NCBI RefSeq assembly: GCF_003369915.1
Contig: NC_046677.1
Location: forward strand, 19,300,913 to 19,364,912
Length of the DNA: 64,000 nucleotides
Origin: Drosophila miranda
Lineage: Eukaryota; Arthropoda; Insecta; Diptera; Drosophilidae
Direction of reading: 5' to 3'
The notes beneath the pieces are model-generated. The model was not told the DNA's origin. It worked only from the letters and a program-made list of their open reading frames with translations, and ran no database searches. Made by a program: the position numbers and the translations under genes. Positions 46,472-60,700 of this stretch are shown here, in pieces. Positions within the stretch are counted from its first letter, which is position 1. The number at the start of each line of letters is the position of its first letter.

Positions 46472-48176
46472 AGAGACGAAAGCTCTGACTGAGTACTTCC
46501 CGCAATCCCACTTACTTAAGCTTTTGAAAACTGATCGGATTCATCTAGAAACGATATTGTCTATCTAAAACTAGCAAGAAGTATATATAAGTATATGTAC
46601 TTTCTGCTTTCTGGCTGTTAAAGACAACTCCACGAATTGAAATAACTAACATTTCCTGAGGTTGCTTAAGTTGCTACATTGCCTTACTATTTTTTGTTTG
46701 TAATTCGGAACGTTGCACTACAAACAGAACTGCGTATTCAAAACTCAAAATATCAGTTTTTGTATATAATTCTTTGTATGGCGTATATCTCCTTTAAAAT
46801 GTATTTTAAAAGTAATAAAGTAAAAAATGTTTAAATGGTATTTAATGCCCAAAAAATGTTGGGCTGTAAATATTAGTGCTTTTGATGCGTATTTGTATAT
46901 AATGTGTTGTATTGAAGTGTCGCGGAGTGTTGTATACTCCTGCACACTGTAAGTACCGAATATAAAAACGAATAACTAATGTAGTTTCGAGTTTAAAAAC
47001 GATTTCATGTACTCTAAAAATATATGAGTTAAAAATAAACACGCAGGAACGCTGCGAGTTGAAGCTATGGCCGCGACTCTACATTTATACCCTATACTCG
47101 AAAGATGGCCAGATGGATTTCTACCTCACTCAGGCGCTGGGCGGACATGGCTGCTTCCGCAGCTACCTCTAAGAATCTGAAGTCCAAAAAACCACGTAAA
47201 AGTCCTTTTCTTTGAAGAAGAATATATCCTAAATTTTAAATTATTCTGATGGATATAAATAAGATATTAAGTATTCTAAAATTAAAACTATGGCAATCAG
47301 TCGCACTCCCATAAATTTCGTCCCAAACCAAGGTGTAGCTTACTCAAGTTACATATAAGGGAAAAACTCAAACTTACTTCTGAAAAAACATAAAAAAATA
47401 TTTTTTTTATAAAAAAAAAAAAACTATGATAGACAAAAATGCAATAAAAAAGGCATACCCTATTAGTCGGTTTGATGATAGGAATGAAAGTTTAGATTCT
47501 TTTAATAGCCTAGTGCGGCCGATGTGGATTTGCTTTTTGCCCTCGGAGGAGCGCAGTGTAGGTACATCTTTTTGAGCATGAACAAGGCAGCAATTTACTT
47601 GTGTAAATACCAAAAGGGCGAAAGCTCATAAGCTGAGCTCTTTACGGAATCCAAATAATCTAAAAACATTCATCAATCTAGTTTATACTTACCGACGGCC
47701 GCTTTGTATTAGTTGTTGATTGATTAATGGCAATACCAAACATTTTGTTTATGTAAAACACTTCTTTCGATTAGAAACAAATATTTTCCTTGACTGACCA
47801 TTAAATTTTCTTGAAGACAATTTATGTATTAAAGATTACGACGCATTCCATTTTATTAAAATCGCCTATTTCTAGAATTCGATTTAGTGTAGTCTGTAAT
47901 TAAGGTATGGCTTAATATATTGTTTCTTAATAGTTTTCTACGTTATCTTAAGTATTAAGTGCTTGCAAATGTAATCTTTAGATCCTAATCAACGCATGTT
48001 CATTTAATATCGTAAAATAAATAATTGAACGGTTATCAAAGCTACACATTTTTTAAAGGGACTGATCGAAAACGATCATAGGCTAGATTTTTAGATATTT
48101 CCAGTATTACTTAAAATTTTAATAATATTTACGCATAGTACTATCAAGCCAATAGTAGTCGCGTCCTCCGATATTT
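46472..48176. other. Intergenic region, mostly AT-rich
   Basis: No gene is supported. A short DINE-1-like fragment (CTACATTTATACCCTATACTC) lies near 47078-47100 and resembles 2740-2765. The Rsf1 3' UTR should occupy the right end. Confidence 0.5.
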
Positions 48177-48767
48177 TTAGAATCGGTGATTTCCCACTGG
48201 AGAACGAGATCTGAAACGGCATCCTCCTTGTCCACCGCTACGACCATAGCTCGTGCTGTTGCCACTACTGTAGCGGCTGCCATCGCGACCTCCACCATAG
48301 ACATCACGACGACTAAAGCCGTTGCTTCCGCTATCTCTTCCGCTATAGCCTGCACCAGATCGCCCGGAGCTATAACCACGCTCAGCATGTCGGCTACTGG
48401 AACCACTCGAACCACGTACTTGTCTAAATCCACCGTTGCTGCTGTTTATGCTGTGCCTGCCGAAATCACCACGACGACCGCGTTCACTGGATCCACCACG
48501 CCTGCTTTGGCGTGGCCGCCCCTTGGATATTTCCACACGCAATTGGGAGCCTAAAAGTTCTGAACCGTTCAAAATATCACAAGCTTTTTCGGCATCATCC
48601 CGGTGTTCAAATTCCACAAATGCGAAGCCAGGCGGATTGAACGCAATCCAAACGGAATTTAGCTTCCCATACTTGGTAAATTCTCCTTCGAGGTCATCTT
48701 TTTTTACTTTATCAGTTAAATTACCGACATAAACTCTAGTCCCACGTTGATCGGTCATACTTGTCAT
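48177..48767 (-). CDS. Rsf1: Repressor splicing factor 1, RRM protein
   Basis: A single frame of 196 residues. An RRM occupies about residues 9-80, with RNP2 VYVGNL and RNP1 GFAFVEFE. The distinctive KVKKDDLEGEFTKYGKL and KLNSVWIAFNPPG segments are shared with SR proteins. A Gly/Ser/Arg-rich tail follows (RRGGSSERGRRGDFGRH..., YGGGRDGSRYSSGNS), ending RFRSRSPVGNHRF as in D. melanogaster Rsf1. The Drosophila protein antagonises SR-protein splicing activation through its GRS tail. The start at 48767 is chosen as the first ATG; a second ATG four codons on (MTDQRG) is equally possible. Confidence 0.93.
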   Translation of the reverse strand: MTSMTDQRGTRVYVGNLTDKVKKDDLEGEFTKYGKLNSVWIAFNPPGFAFVEFEHRDDAEKACDILNGSELLGSQLRVEISKGRPRQSRRGGSSERGRRGDFGRHSINSSNGGFRQVRGSSGSSSRHAERGYSSGRSGAGYSGRDSGSNGFSRRDVYGGGRDGSRYSSGNSTSYGRSGGQGGCRFRSRSPVGNHRF

Positions 48768-51679
48768 TGCACAGCGATATTTAATATTCCTTCAATGCAA
48801 AAAAATCAATACGTTTTCACAACCCTGCAAACGAGCGTTTGTATGTATATCAAGTTTTGAGCTACAGTAAGTCCACACATTCATAACAGGAATATGAACG
48901 AATATAAAGACATTTTTGGAACACCGAAAACGAAGAAAAAATTTATTTTCGTTTGAGAACTCTTGATCTGTGTGGGTTTAGGTTTTCACTTATCAGTTTT
49001 TAACTAAAACACTATGTTTTAATTTTCAAGTGTTCTAATTTTTGCCCACGACATGTTTTATCACCTGTCTTTGTTTGTTGTTCTTAAATATTTAAAAATA
49101 CCTGTTATTTGTTTCAATTGCTTGCTGTGAAGCAAAACGGGATCAGAAAATACGGGATATACAAAAATCAAGACGTCTTAGATGGAAATATTCTTTTAAA
49201 TATATCTTACGCGCACAAAAGCGCTTGTTATCCGTAACAGAGCTTAAATTCCGAACTTCTGATAACTAAAACGTACTGTAAAAAAATAATTTTACGAAGC
49301 TTCGGTAATGTTGTGAAAAAATGTTAATATTTGTTGAACAAAACTCCACTTTTTTCACTCGGGAAAGCAACAACCGGAGCCAACTCGAGCATCTTGGATA
49401 TATTAAGCACTGAAATTATATATTTAACATATTTTTAGTGGTATTAATAAGAAATTTTTACCTTACCAACATAGATAAAATAGTTTTCTATTGCTTTACC
49501 TGTTATTCGTATTAACCGACGTTTAATTAACACGCCCGTAATTAATTAAGCGCTGTTTAATACCCTCTGTACACAGACCACATCTAGAAGGAACGGTGGG
49601 AAAACGTGGAACAATATGAAACGCCGATATTCACTGAGCGCCATCCCCAACAATAATAATGTTTTAGGATGAAATGTGAAGTTTCAATTAAATTTCAGAT
49701 TGCAATCATTATGTTGGCGATTCTATTTTATTTGATCTGATTAGATCAGCCATTGCAATGATGCCTGCACTCTGTGCATATATGTACATTTTTTTTAACC
49801 ATCTGTTGTGAGCCCAGGGGCCTGTGTCAATAGTGTGTGCGGCCTTTTTTAAAAAAAAGGAATATAACTGGAGATCAGTGGGAGAACTGGACGGTTTTTA
49901 ACAGAGGGCAGGAGAGGATTTTCAAGGACCACAAATGGTTTCGGAGCTCTCTGCGCTCCATTGTTTTCGACGAGGTTGCACCTTAAGCTATTGAAACGAA
50001 AATTTGCCTTGATAAGGTTTGACAAGGTAACCCAAAAATTCTTTCAATTCCTTGAGACAGAGTTCAACAGGGGCAAAAACAAATGAAACTTTAAAATATT
50101 ATTATAATATATATCATAACAAAAATATTTAAATAATATATTCATTACAGGGATAAAATGGAATGAATCTAATAAAACTATCGCAGAAAAGACTTTTGGA
50201 AAGCCTTTTCTGATATCTTGTGGTAGTAATTTTTAATATTATTAACGAGTCAACTAAAAATTGTAGTGCTAATGTACTTTTAATATATGTATATTTTGAT
50301 CACTATGAAAACTACCTTCGACTCGTTAACGATAGTAAAATCGTCTCGTAAGTGCAATTTTACTGCCAAAAATAGTTTTTGATCTAATTTCGATGATATT
50401 ACATGTTTAACTTTCGCGTAACTCTCGTTTGCTATATCGTTAACGAAGTATTGGGCCACTGAGAAGTTATTGATTTTCATCAGTAAAAACAGCAGGTTAA
50501 AGCAACCTCCGCTGCAATGGCAGGAGAAAGCGGAGACTCTGCTAACTGAGGGTTTTCTTAAGTGGATGGGTCGCCAACTAAAACTTCCTGAGTCGGCGTG
50601 CACGTCCGCCATGGCACAACTGCACGCAGATCAACTGCCGTCAAAAATCAGCTTCTGGTCTCTATCTATTCACAAAGCGGGAAATACAATGCAATACAAT
50701 CTCTTTTCATTAAACACCGTAGAGAATAGATGTTCAGGGGCCTTAAGTTTGAAGCTAACGAACTTTAACGCAGAAAGATCGGCGTCACGCTAGATCAACT
50801 TGGGCCATGAAATTGTCGCCTCAGGTTATCGGCAACAAATTTCAACGCCGCTTCTAGCTGCGGTAGTGAATTTAGCGATAGGTATTTGCTGCTCTGCATC
50901 ACATCCACTTGCCTATAGGTCGGAGGAACACCAACAAAACGCTTAGTGTCACCAGCCATGAAGATAGTAAATCAGCCGGCGAAATCATTTGCACGAACAC
51001 AATAATCATAACGAAATTGAGTGTCAGTAACGTCCAAATCGCATTCCGAATAATGGAGAAGCGATATAACGGAAACTGACGTTGTTTCGTTTAGACCGAA
51101 CCTAGTGAGAGCTGACTGATCAGCCAAAGATGGATGTTTCTCACGCTCTGCATCAATTTTTTAGGCAGAACAACCGTCACCCATCTAAGGTCTACGATTA
51201 AATATGTTTTACCTGTTTTTCGCAGTGGCAATGCATGGTGCGTTTTTTCTAAAAGTTGAACATTAGTCGGCATTCATGGCTTGAAAACACAAATTACGAA
51301 ATCATAAAAAGCGCATGTATTAAGTGACAGCTGTATTGTTTTTTTTATTGTTTTGGTTTGTTTGGGTATTGTTTACATATTTCGCTCGTGCCCAGCATAA
51401 CATAAAAATGGTACAGATTAATTTGTATGTAAATGCCAGAAAACCAGCATTTCTGCCAAATTTGCATATTCAGCGAGATATATGGGAGAAGAATATCGGT
51501 GTTTTTCGGAGCAGCAGCTTCTATAGCTCTTAGGACATTTCCTAGTATTTTTTCTAATAATGTCTATCCGAATTCTCTTAAATCATCTTTGGTTCCGATC
51601 ATCCTAATTACTCGCTCAATGCATTCAAGCATACACATATGTACATTTTTACTGTTTCTATTGCATTAATTCGACCTTT
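48768..51679. other. Intergenic region, no supported gene
   Basis: The sequence is mostly AT-rich. A short stretch at about 49166-49187 (AATCAAGACGTCTTAGATGG) nearly matches the DNA just upstream of the mRpS7 promoters (17333 and its duplicate), so it belongs to some dispersed element. 50460-50800 has open frames on both strands without recognisable homology. Confidence 0.45.
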
Positions 51680-52101
51680 TCTTTATCAGAGTCCAAATTG
51701 CCGTCGAACTCGTAGAATCGTATGCCAGTTAGAAATGATGTCCAGCGCGCCTTGATTCAGTCTACTGCTGTCGAGAACTCGGCTGGAAAAATATTATCTG
51801 CGATGACTTTTAAAATCACTGACGGATGATTTGGTGGGGCGCACAACAGTTTGGAAGAGGTGGATTTTCAGTCCATGTCCAATGAAAGTTCCTGCAAAGT
51901 TCGACTCGTCCATATTGTCATTGAGGACCATTTTTCGGCTCGAGCCTGAAAGTCTTCCGAGTGTTCATCAGTACGACGAAGTCTTCTGATCTCTCGTCTG
52001 AGGACTATCGCAAAGGATCGCTTTTGGCTGAAAATAATAGATAAAAGTCTATTCCCCGATTTTTCTTTCGTTTTCCATAATTTTGTTGATTTTCCAGACA
52101 T
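51680..52101 (-). pseudogene. Possible decayed protein-coding gene divergent from trk
   Basis: On the reverse strand, MSGKSTKLWKTKEKSG starts at 52101 directly beside the shared promoter-like block. Gene-like segments follow in different frames: SFAIVLRREIRRLRR, FAGTFIGHGLKIHLFQTVV, and a C-terminal-looking LTGIRFYEFDGNLDSDKEK. At least two frame changes and one stop separate them. I do not recognise the protein. It may be a gene that has lost function or a non-coding coincidence. Confidence 0.3.
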
Positions 52102-52225
52102 TAAATATACAAATCAGCTGTTTTCATAGCGCAATAACGCAGCTTATGCCAATGTAATCGCCTATTCTGCGTTAATTTCGACATCGATAGCATACTCACG
52201 GGAGTGTAACTAGGCTATCAGAATC
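52098..52225 (+). promoter_or_regulatory. trk: Presumed trk promoter block, shared with HECT ligase upstream region
   Basis: This includes ACAAATCAGCTG, an inverted repeat TAACGCAG...CTGCGTTA, an ATCGATAG core resembling a DRE, and GGCTATCA. They occur in the same order as in 3546-3665. The block ends about 115 bp upstream of the trk ATG. Confidence 0.4.
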
Positions 52226-52338
52226 GGTTTTTCTTAATATTGTACGATCTTGAAAAAATGAATACCCTCTGCAATGATTCACAAAATAAAGCAACCCTAT
52301 TTTTATAAACCGTGTGTTTGTAAATATTATGTAAAAGG

Positions 52339-53025
52339 ATGAAATTCTACACTAAGTTTAATTGGCTTTGCATATATTTTGCAATCAGCGCATTTGGTGT
52401 GTCAAGCCAAGAGGATTATTGTGCAGAGCTTTCCACGCAATCATTAAGCCGAATTTTGGGTCAAGCATTTAATCCGCGCTATATGAGCATTGATCCGCCA
52501 GGAGGACCGCATGAAGAAAGCTACAATTTGGGATATAAAAGATCGTCATATGAAATACCATTTTATGCCGACAGTGATGTCGTTTCATTGGGAAACTTTC
52601 CGGCTTGGGAGACGAACCATTTTGCATATTTCGGAAAAAGAGAAGAACCCATTAAAGGCAGGAAAATCCGCATAAGAAGTCCTGTTGTTGAAAGAGGTGG
52701 AAATGCGAACATTGACGTTTTTAAACACCGTCCGTGGGAGTGCTCATCAAAGATTAATTGGATTGATTTGGGATTAAATTATTTTCCACGTTATATCCGT
52801 TCGATTGAATGCATTTCTAGAAAATGTTGGTATGGGCACTTTAATTGCAAACCAAAATCATTTACCGTAAAAGTTCTGCGCCGAAAAAGTGGTTCATGCA
52901 TTCAAATAAATGATAAATTAGTTTTAATTACCGCAGAAAAATTTAAAAATGATTACGCGCAGCTCTGGATTTGGGAGGAAATAGCAGTTAATTTTTGCTG
53001 TGAATGTGTTATGCTATACTTATAG
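52339..53025 (+). CDS. trk: Trunk, cystine-knot ligand of the Torso receptor
   Basis: A single frame of 228 residues with a signal peptide ([16 protein letters not shown]). A variable middle part follows, containing basic sites such as GYKRSS and GRKIRIR. The C-terminal domain from about residue 131 has the spaced cysteines of the Trunk/PTTH family: [37 protein letters not shown], and the closing FCCEC. The sequence [17 protein letters not shown] is a Trunk hallmark. In flies, secreted and proteolytically processed Trunk activates Torso at the egg poles with the help of Torso-like. Its 3' end is 40 bp from the convergent Mulk stop codon, so the transcripts probably overlap. Confidence 0.93.
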   Translation: MKFYTKFNWLCIYFAISAFGVSSQEDYCAELSTQSLSRILGQAFNPRYMSIDPPGGPHEESYNLGYKRSSYEIPFYADSDVVSLGNFPAWETNHFAYFGKREEPIKGRKIRIRSPVVERGGNANIDVFKHRPWECSSKINWIDLGLNYFPRYIRSIECISRKCWYGHFNCKPKSFTVKVLRRKSGSCIQINDKLVLITAEKFKNDYAQLWIWEEIAVNFCCECVMLYL

Positions 53026-53065
53026 CTCTGTTTAATAGAATTCACAATATAAAATTTTCAAATTT

Positions 53066-54405
53066 TTAACAAAAGACTTTAATAGCGTTGGGAACAACAG
53101 ATAACTTAATGGGTCTTGCATCATATTCCTCTCCGTCAATTGAATAAACGTTAGTCGTTTCTCCGTTTGGATATAACTGGATAGTGCGACTTCTCAGTAC
53201 TAATTGTGGTACAATTGTGCTAGATGTAATGCTTGGAATAGTTTTAATAAAATTCCAACCTGGTTGTAATGAGCTTATGAACTGAGTTTCCAGCTCGGAA
53301 AAGTTCTCACTGTTTTGAATACAAGTAATGTCTACTTGATTGGCTTCCATCTTTCCTTGCAGCTTACTACTGCACTCGCTATTTTTAACAAGCTGTCTTT
53401 GAGGTTTCATGTTGCTGCGGTTAGGATTGACAAGTTTTCCAAGGAAATTATTTAGAAATTTGCTCTCTTCATTCCGAACCTCAACGCAGTCTAAGCATCC
53501 TGCGCAAGAAGGCGTGTACACATAATCAGTCTCTAAGCTCCAATTATTCGAAAATAATTTGGAAACGGCAGCCACATAGTGTCTTATTGGACCGAAGTAC
53601 CAATATTTTTCTTTTGTAGAGTCAATATCCTTCAACAGACCCCATGAAAAGCCATTTAGTCCGAATATCGGCTTTAAATTTTTCTCACTATCATCATCGT
53701 TATTGATAACGTCGTAACGGATTACGCTCTGGTACATGAAATCATCTTTTAGCATTGGCAATAATGCACTACATAACGATTTTATATAATCCAGCTCACT
53801 TTGAACACCAATTTGAAAATATTTATGTGTAGCTTGGTTTGTACGTCCCAGTGGAAGAATTGTGATTGGGCATACATTTTCATTTCTTCGCATTAGGCCT
53901 GTTACAACCTCTGATGAGGTGCCATCTCCACCTGCAATAACAATTGCATCTGGTAGATTTGCCATTTCTTCTATATAAGCCTTGGCGTGCCCAATGTGAT
54001 TGGTTCGAAGTATCTCAACCGAATAGCCGGCTAAATGCAATATCGGTTCGCAATACTTCTTGAACTAGAAAAGATAACATAAACAAATAACAGCCAATAA
54101 CAGTGAAATAATAGTCATTAATTACAGTTTTCTCCGATTTTTTTTTATTGGCGATAGGATTCATCACGACCAAAACATTCTTTGGTGCTCCTACATTTTC
54201 ACTGGTAGAAAATAGGTTGGTAGAAAATTCACTCATATATTGAGTAATTCTGAAATTAAGATGGTTAGAAGGATACACAATTATTTAGGAAGTCAATATA
54301 TACTTACTCAATATGTGTCTTAAGCGAGCTGAGTGCATAGCCCGAAACAGCAGCAGCAAATGCAGACTTTTTCCAATTATTTCGAACAACCCTTAAAATG
54401 TTCAT
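53066..54405 (-). CDS. Mulk: Acylglycerol kinase (multi-substrate lipid kinase)
   Basis: Three exons on the minus strand: 54308-54405, 54126-54249 and 53066-54064. All have matching phases, giving 406 residues (human AGK 422). The N-terminus, MNILRVVRNNWKKSAFAAA, matches the membrane-anchoring start of AGK. The catalytic domain has VVMNPIANKKKSEKT and the nucleotide-binding IVIAGGDGTSSEVVTG (GGDGT at residues 119-123). Further on come FGLNGFSWGLLKDID and EKYWYFGPIRHY. The C-terminal SIDGEEYDARPIKLSVVP is also conserved. The family phosphorylates mono- and diacylglycerol in mitochondria and, in vertebrates, is part of the TIM22 carrier translocase. No defect is seen. Confidence 0.93.
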
Positions 54406-55768
54406 ATTTTAAAAAATCTACAGTAACATACACATGTATTAATTTTTTAAGTTATAAAGCAGTGATATATATGAGTCAAGATAGTGTTCAAAAGTTCATG
54501 TACATATGTAATTGCTGCGAAAGCTCCCATAGAGCTTAAACTCTGGGAGTTGTCGGTTCGACTGTTATTTATTTTCTAATTAGTAAAGCGATATCTCCGC
54601 TCTCAATTATATCCTTTTTATATTATTTATAAATCCACAGTATTCAAAAAATCATAACTATACTCATGCCTGTTTAATGATTACGATTATTATGAATAAT
54701 TCCTTCAGTTATTCGGTTATTTCGGGTCGCCCTAATGCAATATAAACCGAGTGGGAGCACTGCGGATGAAAAGCAGCAAATTTCTTTAGCAGTCCCTGAA
54801 ATGATTCAAAACACACTACGGAGTTCGTGTGCTATTTGTTCTTGCCATTCATTGCTTTTTATGGTTACACCTGAAAACTATCGTCTAATTATCGCATAGA
54901 AACGTGCGGAAGAGGAACGTCCCAGATGAATGAGAAACTGAGAAATTTTCGGAACGGCAAAACATTACGGACCATCCCAGGAATGGTTGGTGATTGCTAT
55001 GGTCGCATGAATAGGCTACTCGATTTATTAGTGAGGGCGCGAAAGAATAATGTATTAAGTTAATGAAGATATAGTGTGTGATGGCACGTGCAAAGTCGAA
55101 CCACAACCGAGGATCTGTGTGGTTAAGACCGAAATTTGAATGTGAGTACCAAGAATAAGGCGGACAATTAGAATAATGTTTAAAGTAGTCTATTTTCCGG
55201 CCAGAGAATTTCCGGGATAGTATTGCGGTTGATCTTCAGGGGTATGAGTGTATCCAACGTAAATTCGCCAGTGTCAAATTTATAGCCACTAAGTCCGTTT
55301 CATGTGTGTATTTGTGTGAGCCAGATAGCGCATGACGTGATACAGTGGGAAGGAGGCCGACCACTTAGGACCGATCACGCGATCATTGCTGCGCTTCACA
55401 AGGCCGTGCCAATCTCATTTTTGCGTAAGCCAGAGCAACTGAACGCTCCACACACATATAAACCCACACACATATACATATGTATTTGGTGCTGACCGGA
55501 CTCGTCGACCACGTAAAACATACTTTAAATTCTGAAAACATAGTTCACTTAACTTTAAGCACCAGCACATTTTACGAACAAAAACAAACAAATCTGCAAC
55601 CAGCTGATTGGCTGCAAGAGCTTAACCCCCTTTGGGTGACGCGTGGGTCACACCAGTCCACCGAATTGCTGGAATATTTGTAGAAAGTGAAAGCTTGGTA
55701 GCCTTGGTAGGGCTCCAAATGAAATTAAGTCAGATAAATATCATATGCACGTACTCAACAGCGTACGA
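54406..55768. other. Intergenic region upstream of Mulk
   Basis: It holds the Mulk promoter side, a dispersed repeat copy at 54880-55050, and otherwise sequence with no recognisable product. Confidence 0.45.
54880..55050 (+). repeat. Uncharacterised dispersed repeat copy
   Basis: It contains ATTATCGCATAGAAACGTGC, CCCAGATGAATG, AAACATTACGGACCATCCC and AGGAATGG. These align in order with 35415-35520 and, in reverse, with 23945-24060. Confidence 0.6.
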
Positions 55769-56110
55769 AGGGGTTTTACGCTTCTGGGATCGGGAGCGGG
55801 ATACGTTTTGGGCATGCCGCTCCACCTTTCCTCATGCTTCCCCCCTGGACTCGTGACCTGTCTCGTCTCCAGCATCAGGCGCTTTACCCTGCTGGAGTCG
55901 GGGTCGGTCTGCGTTTCTTGTGCAGTCGTCTTCTCCCAGGATCGGTGTTCCGTCTCAACTCTGGCAACAGAGGTTTTACCCCGCTGGAATTGTGGTCGGG
56001 TTGCGTTTCTGGTAGGCCCCGCTCTCCTTACCGTTCCCTGGACCCGCGCTTCGCTCCGTTCCTAATAACTGGGGACTTACCCTGCTGAGATCACAGTTGG
56101 GTAGCGTTAC
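55769..56110. repeat. Imperfect GC-rich tandem repeat, about 92-108 bp unit
   Basis: Units start at about 55769, 55877, 55969 and 56071. Each begins AGGNGNTTTACNC-like then CTGCTGGGATCGG-like, with GGGTTGCGTTTCT some 20 bp on. Units are diverged from one another. GC content is far above the surroundings, which suggests the 5' region or long terminal repeat of a retroelement. Confidence 0.7.
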
Positions 56111-56915
56111 TGAGATCAGCTTACCAGCAGCTCTTTTGCTCTTTCGTTATTGGATTTTCGCTAGTTTTTGTCAATCCTTTTCCATAGCAGCAATCGTGAT
56201 AAGAAATATTTCTTACAGGAAGATGAACGCAATGTGTACCTTTCGTACTCGCGAACGGTACTTGATGGATCAATTTTAATGTTGAATTGTAATTTGCGGT
56301 TGCATTGACTGAACTTATTGCACAATCAAGTTATGATTTTTTTTTATTAGCTGTTGAGGTTTAATGAAAACTCGAGCAGGTTTGATATAAAAATATATTG
56401 CAATTTATTTGTAGAGGAAAGCGAAAGTATGCGATCGGCGCAAGACTACCCAATTACAAGCCCACCGAATTGTCCGTGCCATAATAAAAGTTAGAGAACG
56501 AAAAAGAAGGTTAAAGGGAGAGCGCTTGAGCAGCGCGGGCTACAGCTAAGCCGAGAACGAACGACAGGAACGATGCAGCGGATAGAGAGGCGAAATTCTT
56601 CCGGTAAACAATGTTTATCTACAGTGGGCAGTGAAAATAAAGTAAAAAATGTTTAGGGCCGAGTGATCTTAAAGGAATTGAAACGCAAACTTTACCTCTC
56701 GAAATAACATTAAAGAAATACAAAATTTTTAAATTCTTCAAACAAAATCGTCCATGAAAAATAAATTATATGGAGCCCCAAATATATCAAAATAATCGTT
56801 TTGATATTAGAAACAAATTCAACATTTTTTTGACTAGTGTTGTCTATGAAAAAAGATGGTAATTTTATCAAAAAATGAAGGTTTAATTCTCAATTTTATG
56901 ATGGTACATAGTGGA

Positions 56916-58437
<1,522 letters not shown>

Positions 58438-59699
58438 TCAAACTTGTTGTACGACTATTTATAGTTACTTAGTTTAGAAATTTACTGCTGGTATGACACG
58501 GTAGAGCCAGGCTTACTACTAGAGATATATAATGATCAGAATAAAATAGTCTCTTGCAGTAATTCTTACGGAGCATTAAATGCTGAAAATCTCAGATGTT
58601 TCTAGGTGTGGGTCATGCGATTCATACGAGAAATTATGTGCATTCTTAGGCACTCTAAACCTCAGTAGATTATGCATATGTAGCTTTGTGTAGAATGTGG
58701 CGGCATTTATCTTTCAAGATTAAGTACGTACGTTAGTCATAGTTTAAGTATGTTCTCTGATAACTTTGCCAATCTGGTTTTTTTTCCTCGTGTATCATGT
58801 TTTGTTTATGTGTATTTCTTAGACTAATATTAAAAAGTGTAACAGATTTGCAAAATGTTTTGAATGGGAATTTATTAGCGAAACTTTCCAGAAAACTATG
58901 TACATATCTAGGCAACTTTCCCCCGAAATCCCCTTTTTTGAAAAAAGATCAATATGTTGTAGCGAATGGGCAGATTAGGTAGTCTGACTATTGGGTTATC
59001 ATACCGGATTGTCTGAAAATAGTAAGTCTTAGCTCAGAGTGGTTGAGAACAACACGTAATTTCCCAGATAATACAGTTTCCGTTATTCAGTCCGGAATAC
59101 GAAATGTAACAATATTTCTATAGAGCCTTAGATAAGCAAAAGGGCTGTGACATATTCTCCTCACTCCGCATCTACGAACGAAAAGTTCTTGAATTATGGA
59201 ACAGACGACTTGAACATGCCAAAGATTGATATCAATATTTTATGTCAATAGGAATTAGCAATTTGTTGTTTTGGTTAAATGGATGACGAAAAATTGGAGC
59301 TGTGATGAGAAATACATATTTTGAATAATTGAATAATGTATAAACATAAAACTTAAAACATCAGCAATTATAAACATTTTTTCCAGCTCATTAAAATTTG
59401 CTTTTTTTCAATTCACAACATTTTGAGATTTGCGATAATTAGAGCATGGCTTATACTCTACATTATCTGGTCTTTCAGTTACATTATTGATACTCGAATT
59501 TTCGTTAAATTTACTAAATATGCAAGCGCGCAAATCAAGAAATTTGTTTCGAAAATATAAATATTTCTTCCACCAACTCATGCTCAATCGGATATCTGAC
59601 TTTGATGGGTTGCAAAAATTTCAGTGCTTTTCTATAGCCAGAAAATGTATCATTTTAATTCGATTTTGCTGCTATATAATTGGTAGAGGCATCAATTTG

Positions 59700-59815
59700 T
59701 GGATGATCTTCCGAAACACCGTGGGTTGATGGTCGCCATCCCGACTAACCACTGTTGAGGTGAAAGGTTGTCCTCGGCGACGATTTCGCGCTCTCCAACC
59801 TCGAATTGAAATGTA
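59700..59815 (-). mobile_element. BEL/Pao integrase C-terminal scrap
   Basis: The reverse strand reads REIVAEDNLSPQQWLVGMAT, which matches the family pattern DLVLIKEDNLPPxxWxLGRV. The rest is degraded. Confidence 0.45.
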
Positions 59816-60602
59816 CACAACAAAAATAGTAACAAAATTGCAGCACGACGTGACAATTTAATTTTGCAAAATTTAAAAATATATGCGGCTTATAGCAAAA
59901 TGATGACGAGAAAGCAGAGGACTTTTTCCAAGCTTTGGATCTCTAGTTTCAAGTTAGGCTTATATAAAGCTATCAAGCAATCTAGAGAACACGATAAAAG
60001 AGCTTCAGATTCAGATAACTTTTCTAAGAGCTCAAAGCGACGCAGAAAATATAAGCACTTGAACGATTTTTAAAATCTCCGACGCATTAGACAAGATTAA
60101 TTTCATTCACTTAAAAACTTTTTTTATTTTATTTTTTTTTTTAGAGGTTGTGAATTTTTTTTGCATTAGCCAAGTATCTTACACATGGATGTATTGGACT
60201 TTTTTATTCATTTGAATCATTTTTTGCGGTATCTTTTTTTTTAATTGTTGACTTTAAAACTCGGGACAAGGTGAACAAAAAGTGATTTCTTGTGTTTTCA
60301 TAATTTGCAGCCGTTTAACGCCCTTTCAATGCCGCATTTTACCGTTAAAGTTCGTTAAGTACCTTCCAAAATGCCATTTTACCTTTGGGAACTGGAACAA
60401 ATACATTTTTTCTATTTTTATTTTTAAATAAAAACGGTTGTATTTTATGTAACGGGCTGTAACGGTGAAGTGCGGCATTAGTAAGTTTGGTCGAACGGCT
60501 AGATCAACATAATTAATGAACCTATCGAAGAACAAAAAGAAAGTCCAAGAAACTTTCGACTTTTCTTATATAAAAGAAAAAATATTTTATATTAATCAGA
60601 CA

Positions 60603-60700
60603 GGCTACAGGTTTCACTTACTTCTGCGTTTTCGTTTTTAGGCAAAACGTTTTTATTTCGTTTTTACGTGCCTCCGGTTTCACAAATGTTTGTTATCAAT
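60603..60700 (+). repeat. Short dispersed repeat copy
   Basis: CACTTACTTCTGCGTTTTCG, GGCAAAACGT and GTGCCTCCGGTTTCAC align with 16565-16670 and 43400-43495. Confidence 0.4.

Noticed and set aside
48186-48554. 122-codon open frame on the plus strand rich in Ala, Thr and Ser
   Set aside because: It is the antisense shadow of the Gly/Ser/Arg-rich tail of Rsf1.
51409-51533. Short frame MVQINLYVNARKPAF with a good start context (AAAAATGG)
   Set aside because: Only about 41 codons, no homology recognised, and an overlapping frame is equally open. Evidence is insufficient for a gene.
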